Positions 43,589 to 53,044 of a DNA stretch of 64,000 nt are shown in pieces. Source of the DNA: Nocardioides sp. B-3 (GTDB lineage Bacteria; Actinomycetota; Actinomycetes; Propionibacteriales; Nocardioidaceae); assembly GCF_024703895.1 (NCBI RefSeq), contig NZ_CP087968.1, forward strand, positions 744,001-808,000, given 5' to 3'. The notes under the pieces are model-generated. The model did no database searches, was not told the DNA's origin, and was given only the letters and a program-made list of their open reading frames with translations. The position numbers and the translations under genes were made by a program. Each line of letters begins with the position of its first letter. Positions within the stretch are counted from its first letter, which is position 1.

Positions 43589-44192
43589 TTAGGTTCGAGG
43601 GTTGAGCCGCAACCGGTTCCCTTCGGGGTCGGACAGTTCCTGAGTTTGCTCGACGTCCGCTGTCACTTGGACGACCCAGCAGGAAGACTTGGAAAGTTCG
43701 TAATAGACCCGCGCGAGCGGACGACCGAACACGCCCTCATAGAATCGCCTGCTCCTCACGGGGTCCGTCGTCTGCAGGATCCAGCCGCTGATTCGTCCTA
43801 CCCCGGGGGCGGTCGTGGTGCCGGGGTCGACCACGGACTCGAACAACCCAACAAGCGCGCCCTCGGGGGTCCCTGATCCACATGAAGCGGCCGTCGGGTA
43901 CGACGGTGACGCAACTGAGCGCGCTAGCCCCTGCGTTGATTGCGAGAGCGCAGGTCGTTTCCAGATCCTCGACGCCGATGTAGATCCGCCAGCCACGGTC
44001 TGGCCTCGGCGTGACCGGGCCACCGAAGCCGGCGACCTTCAACCCGTCTGAGTAGGACCGCCGGTAGCCCGAATCTGCAGGGTTCAGGTCGTAGGTCCAG
44101 CCGAGCTGGGTGGCATAGAAGTCGAGGACCTCCGTCGTCGGCGAACCCCCAAGTTCCAGCCAGCACGGCGCGCGCACGTCCGGATCAGCCAT
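43589..44192 (-). CDS. Two-domain VOC (glyoxalase-like) protein (frameshifted)
   Basis: About 200 aa with two beta-alpha-beta-beta-beta units. First: CWLELGGSPTTEVLDFYATQLGWTY and FMWIRDPRGRACWVV. Second, after a shift near 43870: GWILQTTDPVRSRRFYEGVFGRPL ending SDPEGNRLRLNP. Bleomycin-resistance/dioxygenase superfamily; substrate unknown. Last gene of the transporter operon, 8 bp after the hydrolase stop. AT-richer than the host. Confidence 0.78.
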
Positions 44193-44200
44193 GGATCCGC

Positions 44201-45023
44201 TCACAATCCGAATGATTCGAGGGCTGTCATCGCTCGAGTCCAACCTAGTGATCGTGGGTCCATGAACGCGAAATGTCCGGTAGCCGGCAGCTCTTCGTAA
44301 ACGACGTGCTCACCGCGGGCAACGGCATTGGTCACGTATCGCCTGTTCTCCTCCAACCGGTGTGGTTGGTCGTGCAACCCACAAAGTACGACCCGTAAGG
44401 CCCCACTCACAGCACGATCAGAGAGGAGGTCGAGATGGGCGTACTCGTGTGGGACCTCGTCATACATCCCACCCATGAATTGGGCATAGCCATCCCCCGG
44501 CTCGATGGCGTTGACGCGCAAGTCGCACACCGCACCCAACGCGATGACGTGGCTCACGACCGGAACGCGCGGACCATAGGGCCGGGTAACCACCCGCGGA
44601 GTGCCCCACCACGACAACCCGTTCGAGGTCAACGGCCGCAGATAGTTGACCCAGATGAGCCGGGGGCGGCTTCGATGTCGGCCGTGGTTGGACGAGGTCC
44701 GCCATCCGTGGTCGGTACGGCGATACTCCGGGCACCAGACGGCATAGCCGCGGCGTACGAGGTCGGCGGCGTTGGCGTTCATGATCGTCCGCGAGAAGCG
44801 GGCGAGGAAGCCGCCACCATGAATCAGCACGACCGTGGGAAACGGCCCTGCACCGGGGAGGGAGCCAGAGGTCCCCGACCTGCTGCGCGTGTTCGCCGTA
44901 AGCGATCGTGGCGCGTGGGAAGGACTCGATGTCTGCGGCCGCGGTGATCGCCTCGATCCAAGCGTCCAGTTCTTCCACGGTATCCGGATCATCAATCTGG
45001 GGCACGCTCGCCAGATCATCCAT
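44201..45023 (-). CDS. Alpha/beta hydrolase, BD-FAE/esterase type (frameshifted)
   Basis: About 273 aa. MDDLASVPQIDDPDTVEELD starts at ATG 45023. FPTVVLIHGGGFLARFSRTI is the HGGG oxyanion motif of the esterase/kynurenine formamidase group; VVVGHSAGGYPALW (another frame) holds the nucleophile; ATGHFAFMDPRS is the His region. Frame changes lie near 44850, 44700 and 44575. It overlaps the end of the upstream permease gene by 8 bp, so its product is likely tied to the imported compound. Confidence 0.75.
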
Positions 45024-45797
45024 CGGGGTTGGCTTCCCAGAAGACGATCTTGCGGGTCGCGAATTGAATGAGCTGATCGAGCACCGTGCCGAGGACACCG
45101 AGCAGCAAGATCACACCGAGTGCCTGTGAGGGTTCGAAGTTGCGGCCAGCATCGCGAATCATGTACCCGAGGCCGCGGCTTTGACCGAGCATCTCCACCA
45201 CAACGGTGACCACGACCATGATCGGCACAGCGATCCGAAGCCCGGTCAGCACGGCCGGCAGTGCGGATGGCACCTGCACAGCCCAAAAGGTGCGGACCCA
45301 GCCGGCATCGGCGTTGGCTGCAGCGCGAACCAATTCCTTATTGGTGGATTGCACCCCTTGCATTGTGTTGTAGGCGATGGGGTACATGCACTCGAGCGCG
45401 ACCAGAACGATCACGGGCAGAGTCCCCAGCCCGAAAGTCAGGATAAAGACGGGATACAGAGCGAGCTTCGGCACCGGGTAGGTCGCGCTGAGGAACGGCG
45501 AGAAAACGGCCCCCGGCGATTCGGCTCTGAGCCATCAGGACTCCCAGCCCAACTCCGAGGATGGCTGCGAGGGCCAGACCCGTGAGTCCCGACTGCATGG
45601 AGACCGAACTGTTGTACCAGAGCTCCCCTGACTGGGCCGAGGCGATCATCGTGTGCCAGATGCGGCCCGGGCCAGTGCCGAGGGATGGGGTTCTGTTGCG
45701 ACCATGCGTTGAGCTCCCACAGCGCAACGGGAACGGCGAGGCTGACCACGCTCAAGACCATGCCAAGCCATCGCCGAGTCGATCTCTCAACGGCCAT
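45016..45797 (-). CDS. ABC transporter permease, TauC/SsuC type, second copy (frameshifted)
   Basis: About 260 aa. The N-terminus RRWLGMVLSVVSLAVPVALWE is followed, across shifts near 45690 and 45520, by LTGLALAAILGVGLGVLMAQSR and MPKLALYPVFILTFGLGTLP, then MVVVTVVVEMLGQSRGLGYM. The region ELVRAAANADAGWVRTFWAV is the EAA loop. It pairs with the other permease in a heterodimeric transporter. Overlaps the hydrolase and the upstream permease. Confidence 0.82.
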
Positions 45798-46629
45798 CGC
45801 TGCCCACCGCCTCGATGTTCTGGCCCCGGGTCAACCGGGTGCCGAGTTGGCTCAGGGCGAGATCGGCGAGGAACCCCGCCGTCGCCAGTACCAGCAAGCC
45901 GCCGTACATCACGTCGAAGCGGCCGTTCTCGTAGCCGTTGTAGAGCATGCCCCCGACCCCATCAGGACTCACCACGATCTCGCTGGCAAACATGGTGACG
46001 AACGAGAGCGCGACCGCTATCCGCATGCCGACCAGAACGCGCGGCAGAGCAGCAGGAAGAACGACGCTGAAGAAACGACGAAGGGACGATGCCTCCACAT
46101 TGTCCGCCACACGCATCAGGTCCAGCTCGACGAGTCTGGTGCCGCTCGCCGAATTGATGAAGACCGGGAAGAAGCACCCCAAGGCGATGACACTGACTCG
46201 AGTGACGTCCGTGAAGCCCAACCACACCGCAAAGACGGGGAGCAGGGCGATCTTTGGCATGGGGTTTGCGACGCTGACCAACGGATCGACCACCTTGCTC
46301 ATGAACCAACTCCGACCAGAGACCAGACCGAGCACGACTCCGATCCCGGTACCGATCGCGAATCCGGCCGCTAGCCGCCGCGCACTCGTCGCGATCGCCG
46401 GTAGCAAAAGACCCTCTTCATAGGTCGTGACTGCGCCACGAACAATGGCCGTGGGGGTGAGCACGTACTCGGGCAGTTGGCCGCTCCGCCCTGCGGCTTC
46501 CCAGCCGAGCAGGAGCAGGATGCCAGCGGCCAAAGAGAGCGGCCACTGCTTGGCAAGCATCCACTCATAGAGTGGGACCCGCGGATTAGCGGGCTCCACG
46601 ACTCGCGCGATGGCGCCCGTGGCGCTCAC
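45787..46629 (-). CDS. ABC transporter permease, TauC/SsuC type
   Basis: Intact, 280 aa. Helices include LSLAAGILLLLGWEAAG and FAIGTGIGVVLGLVSG; MPKIALLPVFAVWLGFTD is the conserved SsuC-family motif, and LMRVADNVEASSLRRFFSVV the EAA loop. Start ATG 46629 overlaps the ATPase stop by 4 bp. Two distinct permeases with one ATPase are unusual for TauABC, but known in some NMT1/riboflavin-type importers. Confidence 0.87.
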   Translation of the reverse strand: MSATGAIARVVEPANPRVPLYEWMLAKQWPLSLAAGILLLLGWEAAGRSGQLPEYVLTPTAIVRGAVTTYEEGLLLPAIATSARRLAAGFAIGTGIGVVLGLVSGRSWFMSKVVDPLVSVANPMPKIALLPVFAVWLGFTDVTRVSVIALGCFFPVFINSASGTRLVELDLMRVADNVEASSLRRFFSVVLPAALPRVLVGMRIAVALSFVTMFASEIVVSPDGVGGMLYNGYENGRFDVMYGGLLVLATAGFLADLALSQLGTRLTRGQNIEAVGSDGR

Positions 46630-47468
46630 CGGCTCGCCTCATCGCCACGCGGCAGCATCTCTTGACGGAGCACATCCCACAGCCGATTGTGCTGCTCCAG
46701 CATGCGCAGGTCCTTCTTGGCCTCCGCGGTGCGAGGCCGTGGTAGGTCCACAGGCTCTTCGTGGACGATGCGCCCGGGCCGCGCGCCCATCACCACGACC
46801 CGGTCACCCAAGAAGATGGCCTCATTGATGTCGTGGGTGATGAAGACAACCGTGGTACCCGTCGCACTCCAGATCCTGTTGAGCTCCTCCTGCATGAGCT
46901 CCCGCGTCTGTGCGTCCAGCGCGCCGAAAGGCTCGTCCATGAGGAGAACCCGCGGCTTCATGGCCAAGGTCCGGGCGAGCGCGACACGTTGGCGCATGCC
47001 CCCGGATAGCTCGCCGGGGTAGGAATCCTGAAATCCGTTCAGGCCAACGAGTTCGACGTACTCCATAGCGGCCTGCCGCGACTCACGCCGCCCTTCCTTA
47101 GCTGCGACGAGCGGCCGGGCCACGTTGTCGAGGACGCTCTTCCACGGAAAGAGGGCACCGTGTTGGAACATCATGCCCGGGGCCCGACTCGGCTTCGTGA
47201 CTGGTTCACCGGACAGGAGTACGGAGCCGACGGTGGCGCTCTCGAACCCGCCGATGATGTGCAGCAAGGTGCTCTTGCCGCAACCGCTCGGACCCGGGAT
47301 CGTCAGGAACTCCCCGTCTGCGACTTGGAGGTCGACCTCGGTCAGTGCCTCGACCGTTCGCTTGCCGCGACGAAAGGTCTTGCAGATCCCGTTGATCTCA
47401 AGGAGTGGCTTGACTCGACGCTGGGTATTCGGCACTTCAATCAAGGCTTGCGAATTCTCGGGCGTCAT
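46626..47468 (-). CDS. ABC transporter ATPase, TauB/SsuB type
   Basis: Intact, 280 aa. Walker [13 protein letters not shown]-loop MMFQHGALFPWKSV, signature LSGGMRQRVALARTLA, Walker B VLLMDEPFGALD, H-loop FITHDINEA. It matches the nitrate/sulfonate/taurine branch. It lies 40 bp after the binding-protein stop and is part of a six-gene operon. Confidence 0.9.
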   Translation of the reverse strand: MTPENSQALIEVPNTQRRVKPLLEINGICKTFRRGKRTVEALTEVDLQVADGEFLTIPGPSGCGKSTLLHIIGGFESATVGSVLLSGEPVTKPSRAPGMMFQHGALFPWKSVLDNVARPLVAAKEGRRESRQAAMEYVELVGLNGFQDSYPGELSGGMRQRVALARTLAMKPRVLLMDEPFGALDAQTRELMQEELNRIWSATGTTVVFITHDINEAIFLGDRVVVMGARPGRIVHEEPVDLPRPRTAEAKKDLRMLEQHNRLWDVLRQEMLPRGDEASR

Positions 47469-47508
47469 GATGATCTCCTATCGATTGCCCGGGTCTCGAG
47501 CGGTGTGG

Positions 47509-48578
47509 TCACTTGGTGTTGGAGATTCCGGGGAAGACAAGGTCCTCCGCCGTGACGTCCACATCGTCTTCGAGAATGTGGAGGTCCTGCATGCTCGTGA
47601 TCAGGCTGTCGAGGGCAGCAAGGTCGATGGCGCCGTCATCGGGTCGAGCCCAATCGGACGCACCGAGGTAGACCTCGGCGGGCGCCCGGACGAGCTTGGC
47701 GTCCAAAAGTTCCTGCTTCGAACCCTCAACGTCGGCGTTGTAGGCGGCCACCGTCTCCTTGTAGTCGGCGATCCAGGCGAGACCGCGCCGGGGTTGGCCT
47801 TGATGTAGGCGTTGCCGAAGATCGCGTCCTGGAGTTCTCGGTCCGTCCCGGACCCGGTCAACGAGTTGAAGACGTCGACCAGTCCGCCGGACGTCTCGGC
47901 GATTGAGTAGAACGGCTCAACCGGGCCGGCAACGTCGACGGTGCCGTTTCGCAGTGCGTCTTCCATGCTCGGGAGCGGGATCACCGCGTACTTGACGTCC
48001 TTCTGCGGGTCCAACCCGGCGGAGGCGACGGCCTTCTGCGCCCAGTAGTCGTGCGACGTGCCGTAGTCGGCAATGGCGATGGTCTTGCCCTTGAGGTCCT
48101 CCGCCGACTTGATTCCACTGTTGTCAAGCGCCACGAAGGTGGTGAGGAAGTGTCCCTCAGCCTCCTTGCTCACCGAGGCGACCAAGCTGAAATCGAGGTC
48201 CTTCGCCTTGGCGCTGACCAGCGGCGGGATGGACATCGAGGCACCGTCGAGCTGACCAGAAACGATGGAGGTCATTCGGTCGCTGGACTTGCTGACCGTG
48301 GAGTACGTGGGCTCGTACCACTTGCCGCGGTTCGGAGTCGTCCCGACGTTTGCCTCCATCAGGTAGATCGGCTCCTCGGCCGCAGTCCCGTGCGCGAAGG
48401 ACAGCTTTGCCGGCGACCCGGGCGCGACGGACAGGTCGATCTTGGAGCAGTCGGCCGGGTATGCCTTGCCGTCGGCCGCAGTCTGCGCCTCCGTGTCCGC
48501 AGCGCATCCGGTGAGCCCGGCCACCATGATCAGTCCGACTGACAGGACTCCGAGACGGGTGTTGCGATTGAGCGTCAT
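47509..48578 (-). CDS. ABC transporter substrate-binding lipoprotein, NMT1/TauA type (frameshifted)
   Basis: About 355 aa. Lipobox LTGCAAD after a typical signal; KLSFAHGTAAEEPIYLMEAN, YSTVSKSSDRMTSIVSGQLDG and GKTIAIADYGTSHDYWAQKA match the NMT1/SsuA-like fold that binds small organic anions or aromatics. One shift near 47785 leads to the C-terminal VYLGASDWARPDDG. First gene of the minus-strand operon, divergent from marR. Confidence 0.85.
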
Positions 48579-48729
48579 CTTGCCTCCAACATCTGATGAT
48601 GAGTTGACGGTGCCAAGACCGCCCTCATGCCATGGGGTGTGACCGAACGGGTGCCCAACGCCGCCATCTTGTGAAGCGCGTACACACCTGTCTCGGTGAT
48701 AGGAATCTTGCACCTCACTTTCTCGGGAG

Positions 48730-48771
48730 TCAAGAGACTTTGGTAACGTATCTCACACCTTTCAAGAGATA
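48730..48771. promoter_or_regulatory. Candidate MarR operator between the transporter and marR
   Basis: TATCTC (48749-48754) and GAGATA (48766-48771) form an inverted repeat across 11 bases, and TCAAGAGA occurs twice (48730-48737, 48762-48769). It is the most AT-rich part of the 224-bp divergent region, 32 bp before the marR start, a normal place for an autoregulatory MarR site. Confidence 0.45.
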
Positions 48772-48802
48772 ACCTCTCGACAACGACGCGCAAGGAGGAA
48801 GC

Positions 48803-49368
48803 ATGAGCAAAGGCTCAACCGTGAACGGGGAGGGCATCCACGTCCGCCCAGTTCATGCCGACCCCGATTGGGATCTCGTAGACCAGGTCGTCGAGGACAT
48901 GCAGCGCATCCTCCCCGAGGCCGACCTGAGCAGCCTGCACGTCGTGAGCCGGATGCTTCAGGTGATGCGCGTGTTCGAGCGGCGCCGCGAAAAGGTGCTC
49001 AAGCAGCATGGACTGGAAGCGTGGTCTTTCGACATGCTCTCGGCCATCCGCCGCTGTCCGGCCCAACAGATGCGCCCCGGTGACCTCCTCGAGTTCACCC
49101 CCGGTGACCTCGGGGACCATGACGACCGAGGCTGGACTCCCTTGAGCGACGCCACCTGATTGAACGTCGCCGGGACGCTAGCGATCGCCGTGGCGTCCTC
49201 GTCGTCATCAGCGATACCGGGCGCGATCGCATAGACAACGCTTTCGACGACATCATCGAGTGCCAGCGTGAACTGATCGCCGGTCTGAATGGCACCGAGT
49301 GCCGCGAGCTCGAGCAGCTGCTTCGAGGCATCCTCCTCACCTGCGACCCGCACCCGATCAACCACTGA
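48803..49368 (+). CDS. MarR family transcriptional regulator (frameshifted)
   Basis: About 188 aa. LSSLHVVSRMLQVMRVFERRREKVLKQHGLEAWSFDMLSAIRR (in part) covers the dimer and first HTH helices. After shifts near 49095 and 49130, SGTMTTRLDSLERRHLIERR and SDRRGVLVVISDTGRD give the recognition helix and wing. ATG 48803 follows AAGGAGG. Divergent from the transporter operon and followed by an SDR, it probably controls both. Confidence 0.8.
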
Positions 49369-49404
49369 TCAAGTCAGTTGACGCGTCACGAAGGGACCCT
49401 CCTC

Positions 49405-50229
49405 ATGTCAGCACCACAGGGTGCGAGCCCGACCATCTCCTTGGACGACGAAGTTGTGATCGTCACCGGCGGGGCCCGGGGGCTGGGCGCAGCGATCGCC
49501 GTTCTGGCGGCCGATGCCGGCGCAACGGTATTCATCGGCGATGTTCTTGACGCGACCCCCGTTGTCGAGAGGATCAGGCAGGGTGGCGGCCACGCGACGT
49601 ACGTGAGTCACGACGTGTCGGACCCAGCTCAGTGGGATGGACTCGTGCGGCAAGTCATCGAGAGCGCCGGCCAGATAGATGGGCTGGTCAACAACGCCGG
49701 GGTGAACCACCGCGTCGACTTGATGAACACCAGCCCTAGCGACTGGCGGCGAGTCATGGACATCAATTTGGGCGGCGCGTTCTATGGGCTCCGGGCAGTC
49801 GGCGCGGCCATGGACCCCGACAGAGGCGGTTCCATCGTGAACATGTCGTCGGCACTCGGGCTCGTCGGCAGCCCTGCGGCTGCCTACTCCTCCGCCAAGT
49901 GGGCCTTGCGTGGGCTCACCGGGTCAGCGTGCGGAACCCTCGCGCCGAAGAACATCCGAGTCAACTCGGTTCACCCGGGCCTGATCCGCACGCCGATGGC
50001 AACCGGAGGAACCAGCGCGTACGTGCAAGCCAACGTCGCGCTCACGCCCTTGGGACGGATGGGCGAGGCAACTGACGTCGCGAACGTCGTTGTCTTCCTG
50101 TTGTCCAGCCTCAGTTGCTACGTGAGTGGCGCGGAGATTGCCGTGGACGGAGGCTACGCGGCATTCGGCGGGCAGATGGAGGCCGCGCGAATCGTGCGCG
50201 ATCTCGAGACTGGCTCTACGGGCCCCTGA
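49405..50229 (+). CDS. SDR family oxidoreductase
   Basis: Intact, 274 aa. Cofactor motif VTGGARGLGAAIA, VNNAGVNH, the catalytic Ser in MSSALG, and YSSAKWALRGL (YxxxK). NAD-type: SDVSDP-like SHDVSDP acidic block after the first strands. Resembles 3-oxoacyl-ACP reductase/alcohol dehydrogenase-type SDRs. ATG 49405 is taken as the start. It follows marR by 36 bp on the same strand. Confidence 0.85.
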   Translation: MSAPQGASPTISLDDEVVIVTGGARGLGAAIAVLAADAGATVFIGDVLDATPVVERIRQGGGHATYVSHDVSDPAQWDGLVRQVIESAGQIDGLVNNAGVNHRVDLMNTSPSDWRRVMDINLGGAFYGLRAVGAAMDPDRGGSIVNMSSALGLVGSPAAAYSSAKWALRGLTGSACGTLAPKNIRVNSVHPGLIRTPMATGGTSAYVQANVALTPLGRMGEATDVANVVVFLLSSLSCYVSGAEIAVDGGYAAFGGQMEAARIVRDLETGSTGP

Positions 50230-50366
50230 CGTTCGGGTTCTCGTGGGAAGCGCATACGAAGTTTCTCGTTGCCCGACCACGCGTCTACCGCAGCCAGCGC
50301 CACCACGCCGCCACCGGGTGGTTCCACGAGGAGCTCGGCAAGCCATGGGGAGCGTCGCGCAAGTAC

Positions 50367-50781
50367 CTACGCCGAAACCTCCACGCCCGCGTTGGACGAA
50401 GCGCCGATGATGCCCTGCGCCTCGACCTCGACGGTCAGCCCTCGTTCCACGAGCGCGGACACCTCCACCAGCGTGGAGGTCGGCAGCTCACCGGTGAAGA
50501 CCTCACCCCCGGCTCGACCCACCATCGCCTTTTCCTCGATGTCAGTGAGGTAGATCCGCAGCACCAGGGACGTCGTCGAGAGTCGCCCCGCAGGCGTGGG
50601 TCAGAGCGGCGACCCTGCGGAACGCCTCCCGCGCCTGCAGGTAGGTGTCGTCACCACCGACGATGCCGTCGGGACCTCCAGCGTGCATCCCGGAGAGAAA
50701 GAACTGGCTGCCGTGCACGCGGGCGTTGCTAAACATTCCCGGTCGCGGCGGCGCGGGCACGCTGTCGGCGACAGGACTCAC
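50367..50781 (-). CDS. RidA family protein (frameshifted)
   Basis: About 138 aa. GMFSNARVHGSQFFLSGMHA and REAFRRVAALTHACGATLDD are the N-terminal RidA blocks; after a shift near 50555 the family tail appears: PTSTLVEVSALVERGLTVEV with the conserved Arg/Glu positions shifted to the VERG and VEAQ segments. RidA proteins hydrolyse enamines or imines, or act as deaminases such as 2-aminomuconate deaminase. GTG 50781 overlaps the upstream stop. Last gene of the catabolic cluster. Confidence 0.78.
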
Positions 50782-51116
50782 GCTGGCGGTTCCGATCCGG
50801 TGCGCCGCTGATCGGACTCGCGGGTGAGCCGCTCTCGGACCGGCGCGAAGTCGTACGTCGGATAGAAATCGGTACTGAAGACGCCCCATGCCCTGCGCTC
50901 CAGCTCCACGTTGACCTGAGCGAGCCGGCTCGCCGGCAGTCGCAGCGTCACGATCTGGCCCAGGCCCATGGCCACAACCCACGAGACGACCTCACACCCC
51001 TCCGGCGGGAAGCCGTGCCACCAGTCGGCGGCCTCGAGCCTGCTCTGAATCTGCTCCAGATTCTGCGACTGGTCGTGTCGCAGGACCACGGTAAGAAGCA
51101 TGCTGTCTTGCGACAT
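50778..51116 (-). CDS. 112-aa protein of unknown function next to the Rieske oxygenase
   Basis: Intact, 112 aa: MSQDSMLLTVVLRHDQSQNL, WWHGFPPEGCEVVSWVVAMG, LGQIVTLRLPASRLAQVNVE, FSTDFYPTYDF. The beta-strand/helix alternation suggests a ferredoxin-like (dimeric alpha-beta barrel) fold, like EthD or stress-response barrel proteins. Its ATG overlaps the Rieske stop (TGATG), so the two are coupled. No known domain is assigned. Confidence 0.7.
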   Translation of the reverse strand: MSQDSMLLTVVLRHDQSQNLEQIQSRLEAADWWHGFPPEGCEVVSWVVAMGLGQIVTLRLPASRLAQVNVELERRAWGVFSTDFYPTYDFAPVRERLTRESDQRRTGSEPPA

Positions 51117-52196
51117 CAGCTGACGCTGCCGGCCGGGACCGCGGCCTGCGCGCGGGCATCTGCGCGGTAGATCCGGCGGATCCGTGAGACTCCAAGGTCG
51201 TGCTGATAGAGGTGCTCCTCGGCATCGGCATCTCCGGCCAGTGCCTCCAGCACCTCTCGGTCCTGTTCGAGGACGGTCCAGTGCTTGGCCTCGAGCCGGG
51301 TGCGGTAGAGGAAGCGCCAGACCTCGCGTTCCCAGCCCTGCACGCGCCGAGTCCGCCAGTGGAAGATCGCCGAGTTGGTGGCGTCGATGGGCGTGGCCAT
51401 GCCGACGATGCCGAACACGCCGCCCGGCCCCGCGTCCTGCGCATAGGGGATCTCCGTGTCGACGAAGTCCATCGACCCACGGACGTACTCCACCCAGTCG
51501 AAGTTCACCCCCACCTGATCGGTCTTCTCGAAGAAGAAGCCCCGGTCGGTCTCCCGGATACGGAACCGCGCAGAGGTGTCCCCGCCGAACATCGAATGGG
51601 AGTCGCGGTGCAGGAAGGCTCCGTGCATCGGGTCGAGCACGTTGTCCATGTAAAAGCGCCACGGTCCCGCCCACTCGGCGTAGTTGGGGAACCAGGGACA
51701 CCTCCTCGTCGCTGAGCCGGTCCGGCAGCACGAAGGGTGTCGGTACGGAATCTGCGGTCAGGGGAATGAACGCGAAGATCGTGTCGGCCGCCTCGACGAC
51801 CTTGAGGGACACGGTCGCCTGCGTGCCCTCCGGGGCACATCCCGGCATGCCCGGTACGGACACGACCGTGCCGGTGCCGTCGACCCGGACACCGTGGTAC
51901 TTGCAGGCGACTCGGTCCCCGAGGTGCTGGCCGACCGACAGTGGAGCACTGCGGTGGGGGCAGCGATCCTCAAGCATGTGCAGGGTCCCCTTGGCGCTTC
52001 GGAAAAGCAGCCAGTCGACGCCGAGGCGGGTCACCTTGGCCATGGCCCCGGGCTTGACCATGTGCGACGGATAGATGGGGTACCACCGGTCGCGGAGACC
52101 CGTGGCGGCGAGCTCGACCGCGTCCATCGGGTGTCGCACGCCGACCGCGCGTCGCGGCGCGGACGTGACGGTCGTGGCTGCAGTTGTAGTGGTCAT
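51116..52196 (-). CDS. Rieske non-haem iron aromatic oxygenase (frameshifted)
   Basis: About 360 aa. The Rieske centre is CPHRSAPLSVGQHLGDRVAC followed by KYHG (CxH...CxxH). The catalytic iron ligands appear in DNVLDPMHGAFLHRDSH, with the third carboxylate likely in LEQDREVLEALAGD. One shift near 51690 joins the halves. This is an alpha-subunit type with no separate beta subunit visible; electron transfer is probably from the ferredoxin reductase at 58082. Substrate unknown. Flanked by two small orphan proteins. Confidence 0.88.
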
Positions 52197-52197
52197 G

Positions 52198-52416
52198 TCA
52201 GTCTCCCAGTCGGCGCATCTCGGCGCGCAGGTTGTCTTCGGTCCAAGCGTTGCCGTCGGGGGCGTGGAGCCCCATTGAGTTGACCCCGGCCACGAGTCCG
52301 GGGAGATCATGCGTTCCGGTGGCGAATACCTCCATGAGTGCGCCGGAGAGCTTCTCCTCGTAGGGGCTAAGGGGATGCGGGTGCGTCTGGTTCTGGACGA
52401 GATATTGCTCAGGCAT
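52198..52416 (-). CDS. 72-aa protein, recombinase-like HTH domain type
   Basis: Intact, 72 aa: SPYEEKLSGALMEVFATGTH, LPGLVAGVNSMGLHAPDG and TEDNLRAEMRRLG. The last 45 residues look like a helix-turn-helix fragment similar to small proteins annotated recombinase-like HTH. It sits between the degenerate hydrolase and the Rieske oxygenase on the same strand. No recombinase catalytic part is present. Role unknown; a small accessory subunit is possible. Confidence 0.65.
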   Translation of the reverse strand: MPEQYLVQNQTHPHPLSPYEEKLSGALMEVFATGTHDLPGLVAGVNSMGLHAPDGNAWTEDNLRAEMRRLGD

Positions 52417-53044
52417 GGACGTCCTCCTGTCGTTGTGGCGCCAGCGCCATCAGGCCCTCGGCGATGATCGTGAAAGAGCTGACCCATTCGTTGAACGAGC
52501 TTCCTCGCTCTCGGTGGGCCGGGACCCGGCAGCCGTCGATGATGACGAAGACGGCGTTGTCGATGCCGCCGGCGAGCGTCTGGGCATCCCTGTTGCCGTG
52601 GCCCAGCTCGGGTGCCGAGGCGATCACCAGCGTGGGAACCCCAACGGTGCGCAGGAGCTCGGCGCGCTCGCCCTCGGCCCGAGTATCGGCCGTGCGCACC
52701 AGCTCGGGGTCACCGAGCAGGAGGCTGACGACGAGCTCCGGGTGCCGTGCGGCGAGCACGATCGCGCCGTAGGCCGCCCCGCCGGTGGCCAGCACGTGCA
52801 CGGGACCGCCGCCACCCGACCTGACAGCTGTGACCGCTCCCTCGACCCAACTCTCGAGGGATCCGGGGTCAGCGGCGACCGTGGCGAGGTCTGCCGGGAC
52901 GTCCCGGGCCACCACATCGAGATCCTCGTGCTGCTGGTCGAACCAGTCGGCGGCCCCCGGTGCGGTGTGCAGGCACACGATCGGCCGCGCAGCCGCACGC
53001 TCGGCACCGAGGAGATCCGCATCGGCGTCAGCCATGTGGATCAC
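52409..53044 (-). CDS. Alpha/beta hydrolase-like protein lacking the catalytic serine
   Basis: Intact, about 210 aa. LHTAPGAADWFDQQ and VHVLATGGAAYGAIVLAARHPE align with a hydrolase core; the nucleophile elbow reads T-G-G-A instead of GxSxG, so the serine is Gly. RVPAHRERGSSFNEWVSSF resembles the usual His region. GTG 53044 overlaps the previous stop (GTGA); ATG 53035 is an alternative. It may be non-hydrolytic, perhaps a binding or lyase activity. Confidence 0.7.
   Translation of the reverse strand: MIHMADADADLLGAERAAARPIVCLHTAPGAADWFDQQHEDLDVVARDVPADLATVAADPGSLESWVEGAVTAVRSGGGGPVHVLATGGAAYGAIVLAARHPELVVSLLLGDPELVRTADTRAEGERAELLRTVGVPTLVIASAPELGHGNRDAQTLAGGIDNAVFVIIDGCRVPAHRERGSSFNEWVSSFTIIAEGLMALAPQRQEDVHA

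Noticed and set aside
50230..50366. Gene fragment between the SDR and RidA
   Set aside because: Short open frames only, no conserved motif; treated as a convergent gap.
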